Source of the DNA: Fen-1362 sp964597035
GTDB taxonomy: Bacteria; Planctomycetota; Phycisphaerae; Sedimentisphaerales; Anaerobacaceae
Reading direction: 5' to 3'
NCBI GenBank assembly: GCA_964597035.1
Contig: CAZQWM010000003.1
Location: 55,018 to 119,017 of the forward strand
Length of the DNA stretch: 64,000 nucleotides
The translations under genes and the position numbers were made by a program. The stretch's first letter is position 1, and each line of letters opens with the position of its first letter. Of this stretch, positions 8,792 to 17,893 are shown piece after piece. The notes below the pieces were generated by a model, which did no database searches, had not been told where the DNA came from, and saw only the letters and a list, made by a program, of their open reading frames with translations.

Positions 8792-8824
8792 CTGTTAGCT
8801 TTGCGTTAGATTTGTGTTAAGTTA
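8792..8824 (-). promoter_or_regulatory. Pho box before the porin gene
   Basis: GTTA cores begin at 8794, 8805 and 8816, 11 bp apart, with a weaker ATTA at 8783 in phase. Orientation faces the minus-strand porin gene about 105 bases away. The array lies in the 163-base gap between phoR and the porin, which shows that the porin has its own phosphate-controlled promoter. Confidence 0.75.
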
Positions 8825-8848
8825 TATCTATGCAGGGATGAATACCGT

Positions 8849-10621
8849 TCATCTTATCGGCAAGTGAAGTGTGAAGGTGCTGCCCCGGCCGGGAATGCTT
8901 TCGACCATAACCGAACCGCAGTGCAATTGGGCAATGTGTTTGACAATCGACAGACCCAGGCCGGTTCCTCCGAGCTTTCGGCTGCGGGCCTTGTCCGCCA
9001 CGTAGAACCGCTCGAATATACGCTCAAGGTGCTTTTTTTCTATACCGCAGCCGCTGTCTTTGACGGCTATAGTTACCTCATCGGCAGTTGTTTCGGCAAT
9101 TACCTGCACGGTGCATTCGGGATTGCTGTATTTGATGGCATTATCCACAAGATTAAAAACCGCCTGCTCGACCAAAGTCGCGTTCATCGGGACCTCGATA
9201 TGTTCATCACAGTTGAGCCCGATTTGTATCTGCTTCTGTTCGGCTTTTGGTTTGCACAGCTCTATTGCCGAGGCAAGCACAGAGCAAACTTTTGTTTTTT
9301 CGTGTGTGATAATCCTTGCCTTTCCGTCCTCCTCCAGGCGCGACAAGCTCAGCAGGTCATCTATAATCGCGATTAACCGATTCGTGTGGTCTGAAATTAT
9401 TTTGAGAAAACGCTGTGCCTGCTGCGGCTCATTGATTGCGCCTTCAAGCAGTGTCTCCACAAAACCCTTGATGCTAGTAACCGGCGTCCTCAACTCGTGG
9501 GAGACATTGGCTACAAAATCGCGTCTAACATTTTCCAGCCGGTGCATAAGTGTCATATCACTGAGCACAATTACCGCTCCGCTTTTGTTGCCTTGTTCGT
9601 CGCTCAGACGCGTCCCTCGCAGATGTAATGAAAGCGGCTGCGCAGACCGTAAAACGACATCTGCATCGGTCGGCTCGGTCCCTGTCAGTGTCTCCTGAAT
9701 AAACCTTTGAATATCGACGTCGCGAATGACTTCTTCGACGTTTCGTCCGACGGCCGAGCCGGCGTCAATGTCGAGCAGCCCAGACGCTGCTTTATTGATG
9801 CTTACCAGGTGCCCTCTCGGGTCGACGGCAACCACGCCCTCCGCCATACTTGCCAGCACCGCCTCGAGTCGGTTTCTCTGTCTGGTGATTGTGTTGATAG
9901 TAACCTGAAGCCGTCGGGCCGTTTCATTTAAGCTCTTGGCAAGCTCCGCCAGTTCCGATGACTCCGGTACCGGAATTCTATGGTCTAATTGTCCCGAGGC
10001 GAAATGCCTCGCTGCCTCTTTCATTTGTTCTATCGGTCGGGTTATCCTGCGAGATACCAGCAGTGTTATACCGGCGGCACATCCGGCCGCTGCGATACCC
10101 GCCCATGCTATTTTTGCGTAAATGTCGGCAAGGGTCTGGTCAACCGCAGTTACAGGAATCGAGGCACGCACAACGGCAAGAGTCCGGCTCTGCTCCCTCA
10201 CGGCCAGTGCGACGTACATCATATTTTTGCCGAGTGTGTCGCTGTATCGCACCGAACTTCCAAAATCACCCGACATCGCCTCTATGAATTCGGGCCTGTC
10301 GCCGTGATTTTCCATTTGTGCCGGCTGCTCATCCGTATCCCCGGCTACCCGGCCGTCGGGCAAAATCACAGTCAAACGGACCGCCGCGAGCCCACCCAGT
10401 TCCTTGCACAGCCGGTCCACTTCATTGGATTCCAGTTGACGCAGCACCGGCAGAATCCGTTCGCTTGCCAGTTGGGCACGAGCCCTTAGGTCTTCCACAA
10501 TTTCTTTGTAATAGAAAGAGCGAATCGAGCGTGAAGCGTAGAAGCTCACAAGTACCAAGGCAAGGATTGTTATTATCAGATAGGAAGGATAAAGCTGCCA
10601 AAGCAGTCTTTTTTTTGCCAT
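8849..10621 (-). CDS. phoR: Phosphate sensor histidine kinase PhoR
   Basis: Membrane histidine kinase of 590 residues that phosphorylates PhoB. Membrane segments at about 12-34 and 168-190 enclose an extracytoplasmic sensor region. These are followed by HAMP, a PAS domain (about 250-350), the HisKA dimer domain with the phospho-accepting His in NVSHELRTPVTSIKGF, and the ATPase domain with N-box NLVDNAIKYSNP and G-boxes DSGCGIEKK and GGTGLGLSIVKH. It starts 3 bases after phoB, with its ribosome site (AGGGA) inside the end of phoB. The pairing with PhoB, PhoU and Pst makes the PhoR call much stronger than domain content alone would. Confidence 0.92.
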   Translation of the reverse strand: MAKKRLLWQLYPSYLIITILALVLVSFYASRSIRSFYYKEIVEDLRARAQLASERILPVLRQLESNEVDRLCKELGGLAAVRLTVILPDGRVAGDTDEQPAQMENHGDRPEFIEAMSGDFGSSVRYSDTLGKNMMYVALAVREQSRTLAVVRASIPVTAVDQTLADIYAKIAWAGIAAAGCAAGITLLVSRRITRPIEQMKEAARHFASGQLDHRIPVPESSELAELAKSLNETARRLQVTINTITRQRNRLEAVLASMAEGVVAVDPRGHLVSINKAASGLLDIDAGSAVGRNVEEVIRDVDIQRFIQETLTGTEPTDADVVLRSAQPLSLHLRGTRLSDEQGNKSGAVIVLSDMTLMHRLENVRRDFVANVSHELRTPVTSIKGFVETLLEGAINEPQQAQRFLKIISDHTNRLIAIIDDLLSLSRLEEDGKARIITHEKTKVCSVLASAIELCKPKAEQKQIQIGLNCDEHIEVPMNATLVEQAVFNLVDNAIKYSNPECTVQVIAETTADEVTIAVKDSGCGIEKKHLERIFERFYVADKARSRKLGGTGLGLSIVKHIAQLHCGSVMVESIPGRGSTFTLHLPIR

Positions 10622-10624
10622 CGG

Positions 10625-11308
10625 CTAATCCCTGAATCGATAGCCAACACCCCGGACGGTTTCAATGTATTTGCCGAACTGGCCGAGCTTGCGGCGCAGA
10701 GATACAATCTGGACGTCAACGGCCCGGTCGGTGACTATGTAATCACTACCTCGTATCAAATCGACGATTTTATACCGGGTGAACACCATGCCCGGTCTCT
10801 TGACCAGCGTATGAAGAATCATAAACTCCGTATGAGTCATCTCAATCGTCTTGTTTCCAGCCTGCACCTTATGGCGGGCTGGATCTATAGTCAGCTCACG
10901 AATTTTTATGGTTTTGTCTTCCTGCTCCACGGCTGCGGACCTTCGCAGAATGCGCCGGACCCTTGCGATAAGCACTTTGGGGCTGAACGGTTTTGTTACA
11001 TAGTCGTCGGCCCCCACCTCCAGACCTGCCACGATGTCGGCCTCCTCACCCTTGGCAGTAAGCATTATTATAGGTATGTTGCCTGTTTTCGAGTCGGCCT
11101 TTAGTTGTCTGCAGACCTCTATACCGTCGATACCGGGCAGCATAAGGTCGAGCAAAACCAGACTGGGCATTTTTGCTCTGGCCTTTTTCAACGCTATCTC
11201 ACCGCTGGTGGCGGTATCTACTTTGAATCCCTCCTTTTGGAGGTTATAGCGAAGAAGCTCCAGCACATCCTCCTCGTCATCAACTGCCAGAACAATTCCT
11301 TTAATCAC
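10625..11308 (-). CDS. phoB: Phosphate regulon response regulator PhoB
   Basis: OmpR/PhoB-type transcription factor, 227 residues. The receiver domain shows the acidic pocket VDDEED near residue 9, the phospho-acceptor Asp in LVLLDLMLPGIDG and the conserved Lys in YVTKPFSP. A winged-helix DNA-binding domain fills about 130-227 (TEFMILHTLVKRPG, VDVQIVSLRRKLG, VRGVGYRFRD). The start is GTG at 11308, with AAGGGG 8 bases upstream. Its own promoter region carries a four-unit Pho box (11356-11399), so autoregulation is likely. It is the likely binder of all Pho arrays in the window. Confidence 0.94.
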   Translation of the reverse strand: MIKGIVLAVDDEEDVLELLRYNLQKEGFKVDTATSGEIALKKARAKMPSLVLLDLMLPGIDGIEVCRQLKADSKTGNIPIIMLTAKGEEADIVAGLEVGADDYVTKPFSPKVLIARVRRILRRSAAVEQEDKTIKIRELTIDPARHKVQAGNKTIEMTHTEFMILHTLVKRPGMVFTRYKIVDLIRGSDYIVTDRAVDVQIVSLRRKLGQFGKYIETVRGVGYRFRD

Positions 11309-11679
11309 AAATTTAGCCCCTTTCGACAGTTTTTTACCAAGTTGTTCCCGTATTATGTTAACAAATGATTAGCCCAATGTAAAAATTTTGTTAAAAAGCA
11401 GGCTGGTGCGCAAATGGTGCGCCGGGCTGTCCAGTTTTCGTACACGATTAAGCAATTCTGCTGCTAAAAGCCATATACCGGTCGTAAACGTTTCAATGTG
11501 AGCAGCATTGGGTAATATTCACCCCCTATGCCGAGCCAGCGGAGCATCCTGTGTTCCTATACTGTTTCTGCATTCTCTACAGTAAAACCGCTTATTGAAA
11601 ATCACCGTAGAATGCTTACACTACCAGTTGCTGCAAATGCACTGTTGTTGACCAGAGAGAGAACCTAAGGGAGTTGTAT
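11309..11679. other. Divergent region between phoB and pgi
   Basis: This 371-base gap holds the phoB Pho box (11356-11399) near its left end and the AAGGGAG ribosome site of pgi at its right end. A GGTGCGC direct repeat (around 11405-11421) is present but has no evident role. I see no further gene or clear hairpin terminator here. Confidence 0.6.
11356..11399 (-). promoter_or_regulatory. Pho box before phoB, four 11-bp units
   Basis: Units begin at 11356, 11367, 11378 and 11389 with cores GTTA, ATTA, GTAA and GTTA in strict 11-bp register, in the same orientation as the pstS array. The array lies about 48 bases before the GTG of phoB, which fits positive autoregulation of phoBR as in other bacteria. 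Confidence 0.75.
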
Positions 11680-13110
11680 ATGGCTGAGAAACCAATCCGA
11701 TTTTACTATAAGAACGTAATGGCTGATGCAATCGGCCCCGAACACGGCGTAACGACCGGGCAGTTAAACGAGTTGGCGAGGCGAACTGCCCCGCTTATAC
11801 CTGAAATCAAAGACGAAATTACTCGAGGCCGGACCTACTATGGTCTGTTGCCCGGTAATCTTGAAATCCCGAAGGCCGTGAAAAAGCTTGTCAAAGAATT
11901 CAAACCCCGTTGTGAAAACCTCGTTGTTCTCGGTATCGGCGGCTCGGCACTGGGTAATATCGCGTTACAGACGGCGCTTAATCCTTATATGTACAACTTA
12001 GACAAGGGCCAGCGGAAAGGTCCGCGGCTTTTCGTTTTCGATAACGTCGACCCTGCACAGTTCGGCTCGTTTCTCGATTACATCAGTCCCCATCTGGGAC
12101 ATACCATCTTCAATGTTATCAGCAAGTCAGGCCAGACTGCAGAGACGGCGGCACAGTTTATGATTGTCCAGAAGATGCTCGAGTTGCGGTTCGGCCAGAA
12201 AAAACTCAAAGACCATGTTGTTGCGACTACCGACACGAAAAAGGGAACGCTGCGTAAAATAGCGGTTGAATATGGGCTGCCAACTCTGGAGGTTCCTAAT
12301 GGAGTAGGGGGGCGGTTCAGTGTCCTTTCGGCCGTTGGTCTGTTCAGTGCTGCGATGTGCGGTATAAATATCGACCGGCTCCTCGCAGGCGCACGTGATA
12401 TGTCAGCCCGCGTTAATCACAGAGATTTTTTCAAAAATCCCGCTGCCCTGAATGCAGCAATCCAGTGGCACTATTACAATCGCGGTAAAAAGATGTCTGT
12501 AATGATGCCCTACAGCTACGCCCTAAAAGATTTTGCCGACTGGTATCGCCAACTCTGGGCTGAGAGTTTGGGCAAGAGGGTCAATCTCAAGGGTCAGAAG
12601 GTCGAAATCGGCCCCACGCCCGTCAAGGCGCTCGGCACAACCGACCAGCACAGCCAGGTCCAGCTTTATCGCGAAGGACCCAATGACAAGGTCTTCACTT
12701 TCCTTGAGGTGCAGGACCACGGCAGAAAGGTCAGGACCGCTGAACCGCCGAAGTGTGCGCCTGAGCTTGGCTACCTTGCTCGAAAAGACCTTGGCCAGTT
12801 ACTCAATGCCGAAAAAAAGGCGACCGAATATGCCTTGTTGCAGGACAAGCGTCCCTGCCTTACGGTTTTATTTCCAAAGGTCAGCGCCTATACGGTCGGG
12901 CAGTTCATTTTCCTATATGAAGCGACGACGTCTTTTGCCGGAGCACTATTCGGCATCAATACATACGACCAGCTGGCCGTGGAATTGGGCAAACAGGCCA
13001 CTTATGCTCTGATGGGCAAATCCGGCGAATACGCAAGCGGCAAATCATACGCCGATTTTGCTGAGCGGATTCGAGCTAAAACGAGCATTGACCGCAATTT
13101 TTTGGTTTGA
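11680..13110 (+). CDS. pgi: Glucose-6-phosphate isomerase
   Basis: Interconverts glucose-6-phosphate and fructose-6-phosphate in glycolysis and gluconeogenesis. The 476 residues show the sugar-isomerase (SIS) fold with VLGIGGSALGN near residue 87 and VISKSGQTAETAAQF, plus GGRFSVLSAVGLFSAA, the family's active-site region. I take the ATG at 11680, which has GGGAG 6 bases before it; an in-frame TTG two codons upstream is less likely. It is the first of four plus-strand genes. The next, a mannose-1-phosphate guanylyltransferase, follows by 38 bases, so sugar-phosphate metabolism genes are grouped. Confidence 0.95.
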   Translation: MAEKPIRFYYKNVMADAIGPEHGVTTGQLNELARRTAPLIPEIKDEITRGRTYYGLLPGNLEIPKAVKKLVKEFKPRCENLVVLGIGGSALGNIALQTALNPYMYNLDKGQRKGPRLFVFDNVDPAQFGSFLDYISPHLGHTIFNVISKSGQTAETAAQFMIVQKMLELRFGQKKLKDHVVATTDTKKGTLRKIAVEYGLPTLEVPNGVGGRFSVLSAVGLFSAAMCGINIDRLLAGARDMSARVNHRDFFKNPAALNAAIQWHYYNRGKKMSVMMPYSYALKDFADWYRQLWAESLGKRVNLKGQKVEIGPTPVKALGTTDQHSQVQLYREGPNDKVFTFLEVQDHGRKVRTAEPPKCAPELGYLARKDLGQLLNAEKKATEYALLQDKRPCLTVLFPKVSAYTVGQFIFLYEATTSFAGALFGINTYDQLAVELGKQATYALMGKSGEYASGKSYADFAERIRAKTSIDRNFLV

Positions 13111-13148
13111 TAAACTTCGCCTGCTGAATTCTTATTTGAGAGGATTTG

Positions 13149-14240
13149 ATGATGGATTATGCGGTGATTATGGCGGGAGGGACGGGCAAGCGGCTGTGGC
13201 CTTTGAGCAGAAGAAGCAGACCAAAGCAGGTGCTGAAACTATTCCAGGGCCAGACACTGCTTCGGCTTTGCTTCGAGCGTCTTGCTTCGATACTCGACGC
13301 CCGCAGCATTATTGTTCTGACAAACGCCGGTTATGCCGACATTGTTCGCGAATCCGTCACCGGCCTGCCTTACAATAACGTAATTGCCGAACCCGTAGTC
13401 CGCGATACCGTTGGAGCCGTTGGCTTAGCTGCGTCGGTCCTTGCAAAGCTCGACCGGGATGCCACTATGGCCGTGGTCACTGCGGACCAGATGATTGAGC
13501 CGCTCGAGGTCTTTCAGCAGGCAATCAAAGACGCCTTTGCCTTTGTTAATGCCAATCCCGACCGTATGATTACATTCGGCATAGTGCCCACGTTCCCCAG
13601 CACGCAGCTTGGCTATATAAAATGCTCCTCGCCGGCAAAGTGCGCCGAATGCAGGAACGAGATTTATACCGTCGACAGTTTCAAGGAAAAGCCCGACGAA
13701 GAAACCGCACGTAAGTATGTCGATGATGGGCGGCATTTCTGGAACTCAGGTATGTTTGTCTGGAAGGCAAAGACAATTCTGGACCACCTCAGCACATTTT
13801 TGCCTGACGTCGCTGAACCCCTGAGGAAGATTCAGAATAGCTGGGACAGCCCCAGTCAGCAGGCGACACTGGGGGACTATTTTCCGCGCCTGCCGAAAAT
13901 CAGCATAGATTTTGCCGTTATGGAAAAGGCGCCCGGTGTTCACGCAATCAAGCTTGACTGCCGCTGGCTCGACCTCGGCTCATTTGCCGCGCTTGCCGAC
14001 ATTATTAAATCCGATGAGAATAAAAATATCGTTGTCGCCGGTAAAAGCGAGTTGCTCGACTGCAAAGACAGCATCCTCGTTACCGAGGATACAGGACACC
14101 TTGTTGCCGCGATTGGCCTTGATAATATGGTTGTTGCTCACAGCCCCGACGCCACGCTTGTATGCCCCATCGACCAGGCATATCGGCTAAAAGAGCTTCT
14201 CGAACTTATTGAGCGGCACAACGGAGACAAATTCCTCTAA
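13149..14240 (+). CDS. manC: Mannose-1-phosphate guanylyltransferase
   Basis: Makes GDP-mannose from mannose-1-phosphate and GTP, feeding glycan synthesis. The N-terminus VIMAGGTGKRLWPLSR is the nucleotidyltransferase signature. VVTADQMI, FKEKPDEETA, WNSGMFVWKA and IDFAVMEKAPGV follow in the family order. At 363 residues it has only the transferase part and lacks the phosphomannose isomerase domain of bifunctional ManC/AlgA. GAGAGG lies 5 bases before the chosen ATG; a second ATG follows at once. It sits between pgi and ruvX. Confidence 0.92.
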   Translation: MMDYAVIMAGGTGKRLWPLSRRSRPKQVLKLFQGQTLLRLCFERLASILDARSIIVLTNAGYADIVRESVTGLPYNNVIAEPVVRDTVGAVGLAASVLAKLDRDATMAVVTADQMIEPLEVFQQAIKDAFAFVNANPDRMITFGIVPTFPSTQLGYIKCSSPAKCAECRNEIYTVDSFKEKPDEETARKYVDDGRHFWNSGMFVWKAKTILDHLSTFLPDVAEPLRKIQNSWDSPSQQATLGDYFPRLPKISIDFAVMEKAPGVHAIKLDCRWLDLGSFAALADIIKSDENKNIVVAGKSELLDCKDSILVTEDTGHLVAAIGLDNMVVAHSPDATLVCPIDQAYRLKELLELIERHNGDKFL

Positions 14241-14262
14241 TAGCAGTTATCAGCCGGTTCAA

Positions 14263-14712
14263 ATGCGATACCTTGCCATCGATTACGGAGTCAAAACGAC
14301 GGGCCTTGCCGTCTGTGACCCGACTGAGACTGTTGTATCACCTGTGGCTGTACTGGCCTCATCAAAGGATCTACCCGCCAAAATTCTCGAACTTATCCAC
14401 AACGAAAATATAAATGCAATTGTGCTCGGGCTTCCCTTGAATATGGATGGTTCACAAGGTGGTCAGGTGAAAATCGTCCGTGACTTTGCCGACAAGCTTA
14501 AAGAGAAAATCGACATCCCCATATTATATCAGGATGAACGACTTACAACCTTTGCAGCGGAAGAGAAACTTGCCGACAGTGAATTGCCTCGCCGGAAAAA
14601 ACGCATGCGTATCGATGCCGTCGCAGCCGCCGAAATTCTGCAGGCGTTCCTCGATGCTAAAAGCGAGAGAGACTCTGGTAAGGGGTATCTATTAGAGGAT
14701 AAAGAGAAATGA
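14263..14712 (+). CDS. ruvX: Putative pre-16S rRNA nuclease / Holliday junction resolvase-like YqgF
   Basis: RNase H-fold protein of 149 residues, the normal length for YqgF/RuvX, which trims the 5' end of 16S rRNA precursor in E. coli. Visible family motifs are LAIDYGVKTTGLAV at the N-terminus (first acidic residue), IVLGLPLNMDGSQG, YQDERLTTFAAEEKL and RIDAVAAAEILQAFLD at the C-terminus. The start is the ATG at 14263; the longer frame upstream overlaps manC and lacks conserved sequence. Its TGA overlaps the ATG of ldh (ATGA), so the two are probably translated together. Confidence 0.92.
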   Translation: MRYLAIDYGVKTTGLAVCDPTETVVSPVAVLASSKDLPAKILELIHNENINAIVLGLPLNMDGSQGGQVKIVRDFADKLKEKIDIPILYQDERLTTFAAEEKLADSELPRRKKRMRIDAVAAAEILQAFLDAKSERDSGKGYLLEDKEK

Positions 14713-15656
14713 AGGCACAGCAAAGAAAAGTTGTTATTATTGGCGCCGGTTCGGTTGGCACAACATACGCTTACGCATTGATGCAGACCGGACTGGCTGC
14801 GGAGATTGTCTTGATTGACCTCGACCGAAAGCACGCCGAGGGCGAGGTGATGGACCTTTCGCACGGTCTGGCCTTTGTGCCGCCTGTTGAGATACGCGTT
14901 GGCGACTATGCCGATTGTGCAGATGCCAGTCTTATTGTCATTACCGCCGGCGCCAAGCAGCAGCCCGGCCAGTCGCGCCTGGAGCTTATCCAGGCCAACG
15001 TGAAGATTGTCAATGCAATCTGCGACCAAATCAAACAGCTTGATAGTCCTGCGGTTGTTATTATGGTCACCAACCCGGTGGATATTCTGACATATACCGC
15101 CATTAAACGGCTGGGATGGCCCCGCAGCCGGGTCATTGGTTCCGGGACTGTTCTCGACAGTGCACGCTTCAGGTATATGCTAAGCAAGCATTGCGGCATA
15201 GATACCCGTAACGTGCACGCCTATATTCTCGGCGAGCACGGCGACAGCGAAGTTGCCGCGTGGTCTCTGGCGCACATCGGCGGTATAGTTATGAATGATT
15301 ATTGCCGAATCTGCCAGAAATGCGACGTCGAAAAAACTCATGCTGAAATCGCTCGTCGCGTCCGGGATAGCGCCTACCACATTATCGATTACAAGGGTGC
15401 TACTTACTACGCCATCGGCCTTTCCCTTGTCCGCATCTCAGTCGCTGTATTGCGAAATGAACATAGTGTCCTGACTGTTTCATCGCTTTTGAACGGTGAA
15501 TATGACATAGATGATGTTTGTGTGTCTATCCCTTGCATCGTTGGCGAGGCGGGAATCGAGCGCATTATGACCGCAGCACTTTCGCCCGATGAGCAATCAG
15601 GCCTGCAACAATCTGCCCGGACCATCAGGAAGGTTCTTGATAGTTTAAGAACCTGA
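14709..15656 (+). CDS. ldh: L-lactate dehydrogenase
   Basis: NAD-dependent reduction of pyruvate to L-lactate, consistent with a fermentative life. The 315 residues begin with the NAD-binding glycine motif VVIIGAGSVGTTYA. The substrate-loop Gln that separates lactate from malate dehydrogenases is present (AGAKQQPGQSR). The catalytic His lies in ILGEHGDSEVAAWS. The C-terminal VSIPCIVGEAGIERI is also typical. The ATG overlaps the ruvX stop. The residue at the specificity loop favours lactate over malate; this remains inference from sequence. Confidence 0.93.
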   Translation: MKAQQRKVVIIGAGSVGTTYAYALMQTGLAAEIVLIDLDRKHAEGEVMDLSHGLAFVPPVEIRVGDYADCADASLIVITAGAKQQPGQSRLELIQANVKIVNAICDQIKQLDSPAVVIMVTNPVDILTYTAIKRLGWPRSRVIGSGTVLDSARFRYMLSKHCGIDTRNVHAYILGEHGDSEVAAWSLAHIGGIVMNDYCRICQKCDVEKTHAEIARRVRDSAYHIIDYKGATYYAIGLSLVRISVAVLRNEHSVLTVSSLLNGEYDIDDVCVSIPCIVGEAGIERIMTAALSPDEQSGLQQSARTIRKVLDSLRT

Positions 15657-15694
15657 CCCTGAGATTGTTTTAACCATTACTTATCGTGTGTTTA

Positions 15695-17572
15695 TTACAC
15701 TTCGTCGAGAAAGTTTCTTACTGTGACAACGAAATCGAGCAGATTCACAATCCCATCGCCTTTGTCCTCCGGAGCGATGTCACCGAGGCCGGCCCCTGAC
15801 TTAAGCCATCGCTCGATGAAAACCAACAAATCCTGTTCATCCACGAAGCCGTCACCTTCCTCTGGTGCGAGGTCACACCTCTGGTCCCAGTTTATGGAGC
15901 CCTCGTTGCTTTTCCAAGCACCTGCAAAAAGCGCCCAGTCTATGAAGTTCACTATACCGTCCGGTCCCGTATCGCCTATGTCGGCTATGATTTTCCCGCC
16001 TCGTAGCCAGTTTTCGGCCAGCGAGGTCAAATCAAAAATATCCACAAATCCATCGCCGCTATCCGGCCATATATCGCATCTTGCATTCCAACTTGGTTCC
16101 CCCGGCTTTGTTCCCCACGCCTCACCCATCGCGACAAGGTCCTTAAAATTCACAATGCCATCTTGAACTTCGCCGGCTAAATCTGCACTTGGTATTCTGG
16201 CGAGCCAATGTTCAAACAATATCGTCAGGTCGTAAATATCCACTCCTTCCGGGCATATCCAGTCTCCGGCTGGCCAATTTTGCCACGATAGTCTTGGGAA
16301 ATCCATCTCCTCGCAGATATCCCACAGGTCGTTTTGGCCGTTTTGGATCTCATCAACAAAGTCCCAGCCAGCTGCAGTATATGTGTCGGAAATCATCATT
16401 TCTTCGATATTGATTCTACTGCCATCCCAGAACGATGCAGTCACAACCCCTGTATCCGACCAACCGACAAAATTCTCCGCCTGACTTGGCTGCACGGACG
16501 TATTATGGGTCGCATAGCACCTCCATACACTACCTCCGTTATACAAAAGCCCCACAAACCCACCGGTGTACTTATAGCCAGTCACTGCCGCCTGTGCATA
16601 ACTATCCACGATTTGTCCGGTACTTCGTCCGGCGAATCCTCCAACTTCTTTGCTTCCTACAACCTGCCCCTTAACGTAGCTGGCTTCAATTCGCCCCCGC
16701 AGGGTTCCCGTAACTCCGGCGATGTTGCTTGTCCTGCCCCTCACAAAACCCCTTGTGAAACAATTTGTTATGAGTCCGTCACTTTCGCCTGTTACACCTC
16801 CCACATCATTCCGACCCGACACTTTTCCTAAAAAGCTGCATCCGGAGATAATCTTGCCGCGATGATAACCTGCAATACCACCGACATCGATATTCCCGCT
16901 CACTATTGTTGTTGAGGTGCAATTACTTATTGTCCCCTCAGCATTGTATCCGATCAGTCCTCCAACGCAATTGTCACCGGTAATAACGCCTCCTTCAACT
17001 ACACAGCCGCGGATGCTGCCCATTCTTAACTTGCCCACAACCGCGCCGACGTACATAGATGAACCAGCGTCGATTATCGGGTTTACAATAGTCAGGTTCT
17101 TAACCATCGCGGCGTTGCCGTCCACATAACCGAAAAGCCCTGCATAATCTTTGCCCTCACGTTTAATGCTGAGGTTTATTATACGTTTGCCGTTGCCGTC
17201 AAAGACGCCCCTGAACGGTCTCGAATCATACGGCTGCCATTGCAGATATCCGATTACCTGAAGTGATTGGCGCCCATCTACTCCATTATAGTCGCGCATA
17301 TCGATATCAGCCATCATCTTGAAGTGGTTTGCCCAGTCCTCCGGGCTGGTTCCGATTTGCGCCAGATGCTTCGGGGTAAACAGGAGATACGGGTCGTCGG
17401 ATGTTCCGCTTCCGCCGCCATACTTTGCTTGCGTAATCGCTGTGCACACCAGCATAGAAAACACTGCATAAATCAGTCGGAGGGTCTGCCTACTACACGA
17501 ATGTTTGGCTTTCATCATCCTCTTTATGGCCCATCTCCAATCGCCCTCAATGCGATTGAAACTCGTCACCAC
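15695..17572 (-). CDS. Secreted GLUG-motif protein with six dockerin-like repeats
   Basis: Exported protein of about 625 residues of unknown target. A hydrophobic signal segment (LIYAVFSMLVCTAI) is followed by GLUG-type beta repeats (VGGLIGYNAEGTISNC, VGGIAGYHRGKIISGC, VGGVTGESDGLITNC, VGGFAGRSTGQIVDSY), as in bacterial surface adhesins. Six Ca-binding dockerin/EF-hand-like units close the protein (for example DGFVDIFDLTSLAENWL, DGIVNFKDLVAMGEAW, DGFVDEQDLLVFIERWL). No cohesin gene is seen here. The start is uncertain: GTG at 17572 has GAAGGA upstream but leaves a long N-region, while ATGs at 17518 and 17515 have poor sites. Confidence 0.85.
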   Translation of the reverse strand: MVTSFNRIEGDWRWAIKRMMKAKHSCSRQTLRLIYAVFSMLVCTAITQAKYGGGSGTSDDPYLLFTPKHLAQIGTSPEDWANHFKMMADIDMRDYNGVDGRQSLQVIGYLQWQPYDSRPFRGVFDGNGKRIINLSIKREGKDYAGLFGYVDGNAAMVKNLTIVNPIIDAGSSMYVGAVVGKLRMGSIRGCVVEGGVITGDNCVGGLIGYNAEGTISNCTSTTIVSGNIDVGGIAGYHRGKIISGCSFLGKVSGRNDVGGVTGESDGLITNCFTRGFVRGRTSNIAGVTGTLRGRIEASYVKGQVVGSKEVGGFAGRSTGQIVDSYAQAAVTGYKYTGGFVGLLYNGGSVWRCYATHNTSVQPSQAENFVGWSDTGVVTASFWDGSRINIEEMMISDTYTAAGWDFVDEIQNGQNDLWDICEEMDFPRLSWQNWPAGDWICPEGVDIYDLTILFEHWLARIPSADLAGEVQDGIVNFKDLVAMGEAWGTKPGEPSWNARCDIWPDSGDGFVDIFDLTSLAENWLRGGKIIADIGDTGPDGIVNFIDWALFAGAWKSNEGSINWDQRCDLAPEEGDGFVDEQDLLVFIERWLKSGAGLGDIAPEDKGDGIVNLLDFVVTVRNFLDEV

Positions 17573-17893
17573 TTCATCCTTCGGATCCCGAACTTTCTAT
17601 ACTATACTATGCGGACCGTTGCCACATAGTCTTGTCGTGCGAGGCCTAATACTCCTCCTTTTCAAAGGCGTGCCTACCTTGAATCCTCCCTGCCGTTTTG
17701 ATACCTGACAAGATGCTTAGTATTTAGCGGTCCCTCGCGTTTCCTTTTGTGCTGCTTGTTAAAGATATACAGTATACGCTCCAGTGCTTGTAAATCAAGT
17801 GATTCTCTATCGTTTAGCGGAGAGGCGACTTGTTTACTGTTGCTCCAGCGTTGTAACTTCTTTTCCCATCTATGGTTATTATCGCCTTGTGTT
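17573..17893. other. Gap between larC and the GLUG gene
   Basis: 321 bases without a gene. Near the right-hand gene start on the minus strand there is an AT-rich TATAGTATAGTATAG stretch that could supply a -10 element for the GLUG/dockerin gene. Farther upstream, AAAGGAGGAG on the minus strand looks like a ribosome site but no ATG or usable frame follows it. I see no convincing structured RNA. Confidence 0.4.

Noticed and set aside
11405..11421. GGTGCGC direct repeat upstream of pgi
   Set aside because: Only two copies, no symmetry or known operator pattern.
15657..15694. TPP riboswitch-like CTGAGA near the ldh stop
   Set aside because: The rest of the TPP aptamer is absent and the gap is only 38 bases.
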